Below, in pieces: positions 48,441 through 57,109 of a stretch of DNA of 64,000 bases. The translations under genes and the position numbers were made by a program. The notes under the pieces were generated by a model. The model worked only from the letters and a program-made list of their open reading frames with translations, had not been told where the DNA came from and did no database searches. Numbering within the stretch: the first letter of the stretch is position 1; every line of letters begins with the position of its first letter. The DNA is from Halorussus rarus (GTDB lineage Archaea > Halobacteriota > Halobacteria > Halobacteriales > Haladaptataceae): the NCBI RefSeq assembly GCF_003369835.1, contig NZ_QPMJ01000003.1, positions 248,001-312,000 on the forward strand, read 5' to 3'.

Positions 48441-49310
48441 TTACTCCGGTTCGGCGACAGTCATGACGGGGACCGGTGCCGAGCGCACGGTCTTCTCCGC
48501 GACACTGCCGAGCAGGATCCGATCCGTGCCGCGTCTCCCCGTCGTGCCCATACCGACGGCGTGGATGTCGTTCGATTCGATGCAGTGGAGAATCTCCTCG
48601 ACGGGCGTTCCACGTTCGATATGGCGAACCGTGTTCGTAACCCCACGTGACTCGGCTTCCGAGACGACAGCCTCGACAGCGTCGGTCGCAGCATCTTCAC
48701 TTTCTTTGCCGGACCCCGTCGACCGGACGTCCAGTCCGAGTGCAGTGTCGTCCACGACAGACAAGACGTGTACAGTTGCATCGAGCGACGCCGCAAGCTC
48801 GATAAGATGACCGGCAGCGTGCGCCGCAGCGGTACTCCCGTCGGTCGGGATGAGGATGTTCTCGTAGGGGAACACGAGCTCCTCGTCGGGCTGCATGCGG
48901 ACTGTTAGCACGGGAATCGACGAGAGCCGAACGACCTTCTCGGAGACGCTTCCGATGAGGTATCGTGAGACCCCTTCGCGGCCGTGGGTCGGCATCACGA
49001 TCAGGTCCTGGTCGTACCGCTCGGCGTAGTCGACGATCGTGGGGGCCGGATTCCCCTGGACGATCTCGGTGTCGTACGAAACCCCGAGAGTGTCTAGCGT
49101 CTTTGCGGCCTCGTCGACGACATCCTCTCCCTGTTGCTCGAGCGCATCGACAGTTTCACCTTCGATGACGGTGACGCTATCGCGCGTCGTGTCGGCAACG
49201 TAGAGCACGTGGATGGTCGCGTCGGCCCAGTGGGCGATCTCGCTGGCGTGATGGAGCACCTCGGCTGCACCCTCGCTACCGTCGAACGGGAGAAGGATGT
49301 CCTCGTACAT
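48441..49310 (-). CDS. tandem-domain universal stress protein
   Basis: The 289-residue protein has two UspA domains, starting MYEDILLPFDGSEGAAEVLHHA and YENILIPTDGSTAAAHAAGHL. Both carry ATP-binding loops: VMPTHGREGVSRYLIGSVSEKVV near residue 105 and GMGTTGRRGTDRILLGSVAEKTV near 253, each ending in (S/A)VxEK. Nucleotide binding is therefore expected in both halves. Codon use is less GC-biased than in the surrounding genes. It lies next to a CNNM/CorC-type protein on the same strand. Confidence 0.92.
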   Translation of the reverse strand: MYEDILLPFDGSEGAAEVLHHASEIAHWADATIHVLYVADTTRDSVTVIEGETVDALEQQGEDVVDEAAKTLDTLGVSYDTEIVQGNPAPTIVDYAERYDQDLIVMPTHGREGVSRYLIGSVSEKVVRLSSIPVLTVRMQPDEELVFPYENILIPTDGSTAAAHAAGHLIELAASLDATVHVLSVVDDTALGLDVRSTGSGKESEDAATDAVEAVVSEAESRGVTNTVRHIERGTPVEEILHCIESNDIHAVGMGTTGRRGTDRILLGSVAEKTVRSAPVPVMTVAEPE

Positions 49311-49535
49311 GATTGATAAGACGGGCTACGTTTGCCGGCCTCCTAATGGTTTTCACCTCTCTCGTAGTGGCTCCCGACCGCAGGAGATCGGACTACCGAT
49401 CGCACGGTCCTGCGTCGCCACGTATCGAGTGCCAGTCTCGACTTCGGAACAGAGCCACAGAGGATAATTGTCGGCACGGGGTCCCCTGGAAGCCGAGTTA
49501 CCTGTTCGAAGTCTCGACTGCTGAGACTCTCCCGG

Positions 49536-50924
49536 TCAATCGATTTCGCCCTCGCCGGCCAGCGACCCCTCCTCGACCGGATCGACGGTGTCGCGGTCGA
49601 CGGTCACCCTGACCTTCTGAATACGGGTGTTTTCCACCTGTTCGGCTCTGAGCGTCGCGTTCCTGTAGTCGAACTCCTCACCCTGTTCGACGAGGCGACC
49701 CGCACGGTTGAAGAGGAAACCCGCGATGGTCTCGAACTCCTCGCCCTCGGGGAGGTCGATGTCGAGGGCCTCGTTGACCTCGTCGATGTTGACATCGCCG
49801 CGGACCAGCACCTCCGCGTCGTCGACGAACTCGATCGGGTGTTCCTCGTCACCCACCAGTATCTCGCCGACGATCTCCTCGAGCAGGTCTTCCATCGTGA
49901 TGAGGCCCTCAGTAGCGCCGAACTCGTCGATGACGATGACCATGTGCATCCGGTTCTCTCGCATCTCCGAGAGGAGGTCATCGACGTTCTTGGACTCTGG
50001 GACGTGGAGCGTCGGGTTGACCACGTCCGCCACTTCGAGGTCAGCGAAGGTGCCGTAGTCGGACTCCTCCAGGTCACGGATATCGAAGAGCCCGACCACG
50101 TTGTCCAGCGAGCCCGCGTAAACCGGCAGGCGGGCGTGCCCTGCCCGCATACACTCCTGGATGGCCTCCGCGACGGTCGCGTCTTTGGAGATGGCCGCCA
50201 TGTCGAGACGGGGGGTCATCACCTCCTTGGCGGTGGCGTCGGTGAACCGCAGGGTGCGCTGGAGTATCTGGCGTTCCTCCTCTTCGAGGACGCCTTCGCG
50301 TTCTCCTGTCTTGATCATGTTCCGAATCTCGTCGCGGGAGACGTACGAGGACTCGATGGCCGAGCCGCCGCCGGTAACCTTGTTGACAAGTGTTGTCAAG
50401 TAGTAGAACAGGGTGATGAGCGGCCACAGCACTTTCTCGACGATCTTCAGCCCTCGGGCGACGCGCCGTGCGTGCAATTCGGTGTGCTCGACGGCGTAGG
50501 ACTTGGGTGCGCTCTCCCCGAATATCAGGACCATCGACGTGATACCGAGCGACGAGACGAGCACTGCCGTGCCAGGGTCGAAGTAGAAGCCGACGAGGGT
50601 CGTCGAAATCGAGGACATCGTGATGTTGACCATGTTGTTCCCCACGAGGATCGTCACGAGCAAGCGGTGGGGGTCCTCCTTAAGCGATTTGACTGCGCGG
50701 GCACCACGCTTACCCTCCTCGACCATCGCGTCGATCTGGTGGGCCGGCAACGAGAACAGCGCGATCTCGGACGACGAGAAGAACCCCGACCCGACGAGGA
50801 GCAGCAGAATCATGAGGATGCCGACTGCGGTGATCTCCGTCTGTCCCAGTTCGATACCGACGACCGGCACGGTGTACAGCGTGATACCGGCCTCCGATGC
50901 TGCTCTGAGCACGGATAACTCCAT
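49536..50924 (-). CDS. CNNM/CorC-type (HlyC) transporter-associated protein
   Basis: The 462-residue protein starts at ATG 50924. An N-terminal DUF21/CNNM membrane domain has about four segments, with GSGFFSSSEIALFSLPAHQID and ILVGNNMVNITMSS. Paired CBS domains (VMTPRLDMAAISKDATVAEAIQECM; HARLPVYAGSLDNVVGLFDIRDL) and a CorC-HlyC C-terminal domain follow. The family is linked to magnesium or cobalt efflux. Base composition is lower in GC than in most of the window. Confidence 0.92.
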   Translation of the reverse strand: MELSVLRAASEAGITLYTVPVVGIELGQTEITAVGILMILLLLVGSGFFSSSEIALFSLPAHQIDAMVEEGKRGARAVKSLKEDPHRLLVTILVGNNMVNITMSSISTTLVGFYFDPGTAVLVSSLGITSMVLIFGESAPKSYAVEHTELHARRVARGLKIVEKVLWPLITLFYYLTTLVNKVTGGGSAIESSYVSRDEIRNMIKTGEREGVLEEEERQILQRTLRFTDATAKEVMTPRLDMAAISKDATVAEAIQECMRAGHARLPVYAGSLDNVVGLFDIRDLEESDYGTFADLEVADVVNPTLHVPESKNVDDLLSEMRENRMHMVIVIDEFGATEGLITMEDLLEEIVGEILVGDEEHPIEFVDDAEVLVRGDVNIDEVNEALDIDLPEGEEFETIAGFLFNRAGRLVEQGEEFDYRNATLRAEQVENTRIQKVRVTVDRDTVDPVEEGSLAGEGEID

Positions 50925-51380
50925 CAACTCTGGCTATTCGTAGAGCGGAAAAGTAACTCTTGTGGAACGTAGTAAATATTTATGACGGACACTCGGGGAT
51001 ACTGGATTATTGATGGACGGTTGTCTCGTAATTGTTCCACGAACCATTCAGTTCAAAACCCTACGATATAGGGTCTCAGAACGTTACTCGCTACCCTCGG
51101 TCAGACGGAGGCGACTACATCAACAACGTACTCGAGTAGCACCTTGTTGATGGAGAGACCTCTTGTGGTCCTTCTGTACTCCGATCTTATCGACATGAAA
51201 CAGTACTTCGAGTGGGACCCGTGAGCAGTTCGATTCGCACACCCACGGGAGTCGCTCCACCATCAAGGAGTGAAACAGATATCGACCGCTTGCAGCATCC
51301 ACGCTCTGTATTCAGCACGCAGTTCCTGTCAATTCACGCCATGTTATGTAAGGCGAACTTTTTGATCCGGCTACGAAGAT
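50925..51380. other. 456-bp low-GC intergenic interval, possible element remnant
   Basis: This is AT-richer than elsewhere, with short broken frames on both strands and no complete gene. The right end holds the inverted CGTGCTGAATA copy (51309-51319). A short frame around 51112-51224 (…LVVLLYSDLIDMKQYFEWDP, stop) resembles a gene tail but is not recognised. It is probably degraded mobile-element DNA. Confidence 0.4.
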
Positions 51381-52352
51381 TCATTCCGACTTCGGCGCGA
51401 GTACCTGATTCTCCAGTTCCTCGCCCGCCTCCAGCCGTCGGACGTTCTCTGCCACGATGTCGGCCAGTCGCTCCCAGTGCTTCGGCGTGTGGCCGCCGGT
51501 GTGGGGCGTGATGAGGCAGTTCTCGAGGTTCCACAGCGGGTGGTCCTCGGGGAGCGGTTCGGGGTCGGTCACGTCGAGCGCCGCGCCGCGGATCTTGTTC
51601 GACCGGAGCGCCGCCACCAGCGCGTCGGTGTCGACGATGGCCCCGCGGGCGGTGTTGACCACCACGGCCTCGGGCGGCAGGGTCTTGAGTTCCTCATCGC
51701 CGACCAGCCCTCTGGTCGTATCGGTCAGCGGGCAGGCGACGACGACGTACTGGCTCCGCGCGAACGCCTCGTGGATGGCGTCCTCGTCGAACCCGACCAC
51801 CTCGTCGGTCGGGCCGCCCTTCTCGGGGGTGTACCGCACCCCGATGGTCTCGACCTCGAACCCCTGCAATCGCTGGACCACGGCCTGCCCGATGGAGCCC
51901 AGCCCGACCACCGTGACGGTGCTGCCCTGGAGTTCGCTCGACTGGAAGTGGCGCCACTCCCGCTTTTGTTTGCGGCGCCACCCCTCGTGGAGCCGGCGGG
52001 CGAACGCGAGCACGTTCCCGATGGCCTGCTCGGCGATGCCGGGCGCGTGGATGCCCCCGGCGTTGGTCACGGCCACGCCGCGGTCGGCCAGCGCGTCCGT
52101 CGGCACGTGGTCGGTGCCGGCGAAGGTGCAGGCGAACAGCTCCAGACGGTCGGCCGTCGCCAGCAGCTCCTCGTCGACCGTGATGCCGGTGACGACCCGG
52201 GCGTCGGCGACCAGGTCGCGCTCCTCGGCCGGGGTCCGGGCGTGCGCGACCCGCCGGTCGGGCAGCCGGTCGCGCAGCTCCTCGGCGTACGATGCCATCG
52301 ACAGCCCTTCCGTCCCCTCGCGGAGGACGACGACGTCGGGTCGGTCGGTCAT
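51381..52352 (-). CDS. D-2-hydroxyacid dehydrogenase
   Basis: The 323-residue NAD(P)-dependent protein has the NAD motif VTVVGLGSIGQAVVQ near residue 145. The catalytic Arg is in VVNTARGAIVD, the Glu in DVTDPEPLPEDHP and the His in CLITPHTGGHTP. It reduces 2-ketocarboxylates to D-2-hydroxyacids or the reverse. It is divergent from the M20 amidohydrolase. The exact substrate is not evident. Confidence 0.93.
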   Translation of the reverse strand: MTDRPDVVVLREGTEGLSMASYAEELRDRLPDRRVAHARTPAEERDLVADARVVTGITVDEELLATADRLELFACTFAGTDHVPTDALADRGVAVTNAGGIHAPGIAEQAIGNVLAFARRLHEGWRRKQKREWRHFQSSELQGSTVTVVGLGSIGQAVVQRLQGFEVETIGVRYTPEKGGPTDEVVGFDEDAIHEAFARSQYVVVACPLTDTTRGLVGDEELKTLPPEAVVVNTARGAIVDTDALVAALRSNKIRGAALDVTDPEPLPEDHPLWNLENCLITPHTGGHTPKHWERLADIVAENVRRLEAGEELENQVLAPKSE

Positions 52353-52543
52353 GGTGATTGTTGTGGTCTCGCGTCCGCGCGGTCGGCGGATCGTCCACGG
52401 TCGCCTTAGAGGCCCCGCTCGTGCACTGCGCGGACGCCGTTTCTGTGTTCGACTCGTCGCCCGCCCCCGACTTAATCCTTTTTGTAGCCGATATCAACGA
52501 AAAGCGTTTACAACTAAGTGGCTGGCGCGTGTCAGGGCCACGC

Positions 52544-53866
52544 ATGGCACGACCGGTGCGAGACCGACTTGCCGAGACCCGACGCGAGTTCCACCGCTAC
52601 CCCGAGCCCGCGTGGCGCGAGTTCCACACGACCCACCGACTCGTCGAGGAGCTCGAACGGATCGGAGTCGACGAACTCGCGGTCGGCCCCGAGGCGTACG
52701 ACCCCGACGACCGGATGGCAGTTCCCGCGGACGACGACCTCGACGAGTGGCGCGACCGCGCCCGCGACCGGGGCGCCGACCCGGACCTGCTCGACCAGAT
52801 GGCCGGCGGGAACACCGGCGTCGTCGCCGTCATCGACCGCCGGGATACTGACGGCGACGCTCCGGCCGACGGCGACTCCGCCGCCCCCGCAATCGGCCTC
52901 CGCGTGGACATCGACGGCCTGTTCGTCGAGGAGTCGACCGGCGACGACCACGTCCCGGCGGTCGAGGGGTTCCGGTCGGAGACCGGCGAGACGATGCACG
53001 CCTGCGGTCACGATACCCACATGACGTGGGGGCTGGCGACCGTCGAGGCCGTCAAGGACAGCGACTTCGCGGGCCGTCTCGTCGTCTTCTTCCAGCCCGC
53101 CGAGGAGGTGTCGGGCGGCGGCCACCCGATGGCCGAGAGCCGGTTCGCCGACGACCTCGACTACCTGTTCGCGGTCCACGTCGGCCTCGACCACCCGACC
53201 GGCGAGGTGGTCGCGGGCATCGAGAAACCACTGGCGATGTGCCACGTCGACGCCACCATCCGGGGCACCTCGGCCCACGCCGGGAAGGCCCCGCAGGACG
53301 GCGACAACGCGATGCAGGCGCTCGGGACGGCCATCCAGAACGCCTACGGGATTCCGCGCCACGAGGACGGGATGACCCGGGTCAACGTCGGGAAGGCCGA
53401 GGCCGGCACGTCGAGCAACGTCATCGCCGAGCGCGCCGACGTGGCCGCCGAGGCCCGGGGCGAGACCACCGCGCTCATGGAGTACGCCAAGGGCCGACTC
53501 CGGCGGGTCTTCGAGAACTCGGCCGAGATGCACGGCTGCGACCTGAAGTTCGACGTCGTGAGCGAGTCGCCCCGGGCCGACAGCGACCCCGAACTCGTCG
53601 ACGTGATCGCGGACGTGGCCGAGGGCGTCGAGGGCGTCGAGACGGTCGTCCCCACCGCGGACTTCGGCGCGAGCGAGGACGCCACCTTCCTGATGGAGCG
53701 CGTCCAGGAGGAGGGCGGCCTCGCCTCCTACCTCATCGTCGGCACCGACCACCCCACCAGCCACCACACCCCGACGTTCGACGTCGACGAGCGCAGCCTC
53801 GAGACGGGTGTCGAGGTGCTGACCCGGTCGATACTGGCGGTCGGAGACGGCGGCCGGGTCGCGTAG
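52544..53866 (+). CDS. M20-family amidohydrolase (AbgB-like)
   Basis: The 440-residue metalloenzyme starts at ATG 52544. The metal and catalytic motifs are visible: LRVDIDGLFVEE, MHACGHDTHM, VVFFQPAEEVSGGGHP and VHVGLDHPTGEV, with the dimerisation region near SAHAGKAPQDGDNAM and a final TDHPTSHHTPTF. It cleaves an amide or N-acyl-amino acid bond. It could act on an acylated intermediate, but no specificity is visible. The family here lacks a signal peptide, so it is cytoplasmic. Confidence 0.9.
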   Translation: MARPVRDRLAETRREFHRYPEPAWREFHTTHRLVEELERIGVDELAVGPEAYDPDDRMAVPADDDLDEWRDRARDRGADPDLLDQMAGGNTGVVAVIDRRDTDGDAPADGDSAAPAIGLRVDIDGLFVEESTGDDHVPAVEGFRSETGETMHACGHDTHMTWGLATVEAVKDSDFAGRLVVFFQPAEEVSGGGHPMAESRFADDLDYLFAVHVGLDHPTGEVVAGIEKPLAMCHVDATIRGTSAHAGKAPQDGDNAMQALGTAIQNAYGIPRHEDGMTRVNVGKAEAGTSSNVIAERADVAAEARGETTALMEYAKGRLRRVFENSAEMHGCDLKFDVVSESPRADSDPELVDVIADVAEGVEGVETVVPTADFGASEDATFLMERVQEEGGLASYLIVGTDHPTSHHTPTFDVDERSLETGVEVLTRSILAVGDGGRVA

Positions 53867-53973
53867 CCGGCCATCCGGTCCCGTAGTCGGCGGCCGACGG
53901 ACGCGACCTCGTAGTCGACTGTCGGCTGTCGGCGCGCCAACGTTAATAGTCCCGTGACTGTAGCTCTCCGGGA

Positions 53974-55605
53974 ATGGGGGACCGGGAAGCACTCGGCCGG
54001 GCGCGACCGTCGCGGCCGGAGGTGGCGGTGTTCGTCTCCGGGGTCGCGAGCATGGGGCTGGAGATCGTCGCCGGGCGGGTCGTCGCCCCGCAGTTCGGGA
54101 GCAGCATCTACACGTGGGGCAGTATCATCGCCGTCTTTCTCGCCGCGCTGAGCCTCGGCTACTACCGCGGGGGGAAGCTGGCGGCCTCGCACGCGACGAC
54201 CGACCGGCTGATCCGGCTGCTCCTCTGGACCGCGGCGTACGTCGCGGTGCTCATCTTCGCGGGCGACCTGCTGCTGACGGCCGCGGCGACGATACCGCTC
54301 CCCTCCCGGTTCGCCCCGCTGCCCGCCGTGACGCTGCTGTTCGGCCCGCCGACGTACTTTCTGGGGTTCGTCAGCCCGTACGCCGCCGAGCTCTCCGGGA
54401 AGGAGACGCCCGGCGAGGCGTCGGGGCACGTCTACGCGGTGGGGACCGTCGGGAGCATCGTCGGCGCGTTCGCCACCACCTTCTTCCTCGTCCCGGCGCT
54501 CTCGATTCCGCGGCTCGAGCTCGCCTTCGGCCTCCTGCTGGTCGCGACCGCGCTGTGGCTGGCGTCGCCGTCGTTCCGACGACGGCAGGTGGTCGCCGCG
54601 CTCGCGGTCGCGGCGCTGCTGGGCGCGGCCGTCGCCAGCGGGTCGTTCGGCATCTCGACCCACGGTCGGGTCGTCCACCAGACCCAGACCCCCTACCAGG
54701 AGCTCGAGGTCGCCGACCTCGGCGACACCCGGACCCTGTACCTCGACGGCCAGCGCCACAGCGCGATGGACCTCGACCACCCCCGCCGACACGTCTTCGA
54801 GTACACCCGGTACTTCCACCTGCCGCTCCTGCTGACCGACGGCGTCGACCGGGTGCTGTTCGTCGGCGGCGGCGGGTTCACCGGCCCCAAGCGGTTCGTC
54901 GCCGACTACGACGTGACGGTCGACGTCGCGGAGATCGACCCCGTGGTCATCGACACCGCCAAGCGGTACTTCGGGGTCGAGGAGTCCGAGCGGCTCAACA
55001 TCCACAACACCGGCGGACGTCGGTTCCTCCGCCAGACCAACAGGACCTACGACCTCATCGTGCTCGACGCCTACAAGAAGGACAAGGTCCCGTTCCAGCT
55101 GACCACGGTCGAGTTCATGCGGCTGGCCCGCGAGCGCCTGTCGGCGGACGGGGTGTTGCTCACGAACCTCATCTCCGCGCCCGACGGTCCCGCCTCGAAG
55201 TTCTACCGCGCGGAGTACAAGACCATCTCGCGGGTGTTCCCGCAGGTGTACAGCTTCCCCACGACGGATGCGAACGTGATCCAGAACGTCGAGGTCGTCG
55301 CCACGAAGAACGCGACCCGGGTCACGGAGGCCGAGCTGCTGGCCCGCAACGAGCGCCGGGACATCGGCATCGACCTCGAACGGGAAATCCGGTCGTACCG
55401 GAGCGACGAGGACACCGGCGGCGTGCCGGTCCTCCGGGACGACCGCGCGCCGGTCGACAGCCTCCTCGACCCCATGGTCGGCCAGCGGTACGTCGTCCAG
55501 CGGTCGGCCGAGGGGAACGCCACGACGAGCACTGACGTCCGGGGCCGAGACGCCTCTTCGGCGTCGTTCGACTTCGGTCCCGAGAGAATCGCGCTCGCGG
55601 GGTGA
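53974..55605 (+). CDS. membrane-fused spermidine synthase-like protein
   Basis: The 543-residue protein has about seven N-terminal membrane segments (residues 16-215; GVASMGLEIVAGRVVAPQFG first) fused to a cytoplasmic spermidine synthase-like domain. That domain has LYLDGQRHSAMDLD, RVLFVGGGGFTGPKRF, VDVAEIDPVVIDTAKRYF and YDLIVLDAYKKDKVPFQLTT. The acidic aminopropyl-transferase residues are partly kept. Polyamine synthesis is possible, but many such fusions have unknown substrates. The C-terminus carries a 100-residue extension. Confidence 0.88.
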   Translation: MGDREALGRARPSRPEVAVFVSGVASMGLEIVAGRVVAPQFGSSIYTWGSIIAVFLAALSLGYYRGGKLAASHATTDRLIRLLLWTAAYVAVLIFAGDLLLTAAATIPLPSRFAPLPAVTLLFGPPTYFLGFVSPYAAELSGKETPGEASGHVYAVGTVGSIVGAFATTFFLVPALSIPRLELAFGLLLVATALWLASPSFRRRQVVAALAVAALLGAAVASGSFGISTHGRVVHQTQTPYQELEVADLGDTRTLYLDGQRHSAMDLDHPRRHVFEYTRYFHLPLLLTDGVDRVLFVGGGGFTGPKRFVADYDVTVDVAEIDPVVIDTAKRYFGVEESERLNIHNTGGRRFLRQTNRTYDLIVLDAYKKDKVPFQLTTVEFMRLARERLSADGVLLTNLISAPDGPASKFYRAEYKTISRVFPQVYSFPTTDANVIQNVEVVATKNATRVTEAELLARNERRDIGIDLEREIRSYRSDEDTGGVPVLRDDRAPVDSLLDPMVGQRYVVQRSAEGNATTSTDVRGRDASSASFDFGPERIALAG

Positions 55606-55626
55606 GAAGAACACCGGGCCGAGCGC

Positions 55627-56994
55627 CTACGCGACCGACGCCGTCTTCCCGGCCGCCTCGACGGCCTCGTTGAAGATGCCGACGCCGAGTTCGATCTCGC
55701 GCTCGGTCGAGTCCAGCGGCGGGAGCAGCCGGACGGTCTTCGCGCCGCAGCCGAGCGTGAGGAGACCGCGCTTCAGCGCCTCCTCGACCACGGCGTCGCG
55801 GCGCTCCGCGGTGTCGAACTCCACGGCGAGCATCAGCCCCTTGCCACGCACGTCCTCGACGTGGTCGGCCGCGGCGTCCCGCAGGAGCTCCCTGGCCTGC
55901 CGGCCGCGCTCGGTGGCGTTGTCGAGCAGGTCGTGCTCCTCGATGGCCTCCAGCGTGAAGGCGCCCATCATCGACCCGAGGAGGTCGCCGCCGCCGAACG
56001 TGGAGCCGAGCCGATTCGCCTCCGAGGGGAAGACGTCCGACCGCGAGATGGTGGCTCCCACGCGGAGCGCCTTCGCGCTGGCGATGATGTCGGGCTCGAA
56101 GTCGTAGTGGTCCGAGGCCCACATCTCGCCGGTCCGGCCGACGCCCGACTGGATCTCGTCGACGACCAGCGGAATGTCGTACTCCTCGCAGACCGCCCCG
56201 ACCTCCGCCGCGAACTCCTCGTTCGGGAAGCGGTAGCCGCCGACCCCCTGGACCGGCTCCAGCACGAGGAAGCCGATCTCGTCGGGATTGAGGTGGCCGC
56301 CCTCGGGCTGGAGGCTGTTCCGGAGCCGGGAGCCCTCGGCCGTGAAGAAGCCGCAGTCGCAGGGGCCGTCGGCCGGGTCGTGGTCGCGGTCGTCGCAGAA
56401 CGGCACGGTCCGGACCCCGGCGATCTCCGGGTAGTGGCGGGTGTAGACCTCGTTCGACCGCGTGACCGAGAGGGTGCCCAGCGTCCGGCCGTGGAAGCTC
56501 CCGTCGAACGCGACCCCGTGCTTGGCGGTCGGGTTCCGGTCGTAGGTCACCTTCATGGCGTTCTCGACCGCCTCGGCCCCGGAGTTCGAGAGGAAGACGG
56601 TGTCCATCCCGTAGTGGCTCGACACCTCGGTCAGCTTCTCCATCAGGTGGCTCGACCCGGGGAACTCGCTCGACTCGGGGTCGGGGCCCGCGCCGTAGTA
56701 GACGTCCTGGCCGGCGATCTTCATCGGCTCGCGCAGGTCGAACTCCCGGAGCTTCCCGAGCACCTTCTCGTTGTCGTAGCCCAGCGGCGCGGCGCCGATG
56801 TGGCAGGTGAAATCGAGGAGGACGTTCCCGTCGACGTCGGTGACGAACGGGCCGTCGGCCTCGGCGGAGAGGTCCCAGACGAAGTCGTGGGAGTGCTCGC
56901 TGGGCGCCGCGTGCTCGCGGTGGAACGACACCCACTTCTCGGCGTTGGGGCCGGGGAGTGCGTCGGCGTCGGGCTCCGCGGTGTCCCTATTCAT
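55627..56994 (-). CDS. class III aminotransferase
   Basis: The 455-residue PLP enzyme has HGRTLGTLSVTRS-type and VVDEIQSGVGRTG motifs. The PLP lysine lies in DIIASAKALRVGA, and the C-terminal part reads LLTLGCGAKTVRLLPPLDSTEREIELGV. It transfers an omega-amino group to 2-oxoglutarate or pyruvate. An upstream inverted ATACA/TGTAT stretch (56993-57009) may regulate it. In this gene set a diaminobutyrate or GABA-type substrate is plausible, but that is inference. It lies downstream of the BCCT gene, same direction. Confidence 0.85.
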   Translation of the reverse strand: MNRDTAEPDADALPGPNAEKWVSFHREHAAPSEHSHDFVWDLSAEADGPFVTDVDGNVLLDFTCHIGAAPLGYDNEKVLGKLREFDLREPMKIAGQDVYYGAGPDPESSEFPGSSHLMEKLTEVSSHYGMDTVFLSNSGAEAVENAMKVTYDRNPTAKHGVAFDGSFHGRTLGTLSVTRSNEVYTRHYPEIAGVRTVPFCDDRDHDPADGPCDCGFFTAEGSRLRNSLQPEGGHLNPDEIGFLVLEPVQGVGGYRFPNEEFAAEVGAVCEEYDIPLVVDEIQSGVGRTGEMWASDHYDFEPDIIASAKALRVGATISRSDVFPSEANRLGSTFGGGDLLGSMMGAFTLEAIEEHDLLDNATERGRQARELLRDAAADHVEDVRGKGLMLAVEFDTAERRDAVVEEALKRGLLTLGCGAKTVRLLPPLDSTEREIELGVGIFNEAVEAAGKTASVA

Positions 56995-57109
56995 ACACAG
57001 AAAATGTATTCACCGTCAATTAAAACTTGTTATCGGCGAGGTGGCCGTTCCCGTCGGTCGGCCGCCGGCCGGCGTTCCGCCGTCGGCGTCTCGCGCCGGC
57101 CGTCTCGCC

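Larger units (their letters stand above)
48222..51319. mobile_element. candidate inserted segment bounded by an 11-bp inverted repeat
   Basis: CGTGCTGAATA (48222-48232) is matched in inverted orientation at 51309-51319. In between, GC and third-position GC are lower than in the flanks and two complete stress-type genes (UspA; CNNM/CorC) lie on the minus strand. No transposase is recognisable. The repeat is short; chance pairing over 3 kb is unlikely but not impossible. Confidence 0.3.

Noticed and set aside
51120-51302. Short minus-strand frame of 60 codons in the 51-kb gap
   Set aside because: No recognisable domain and poor codon character; treated as part of a degraded element.
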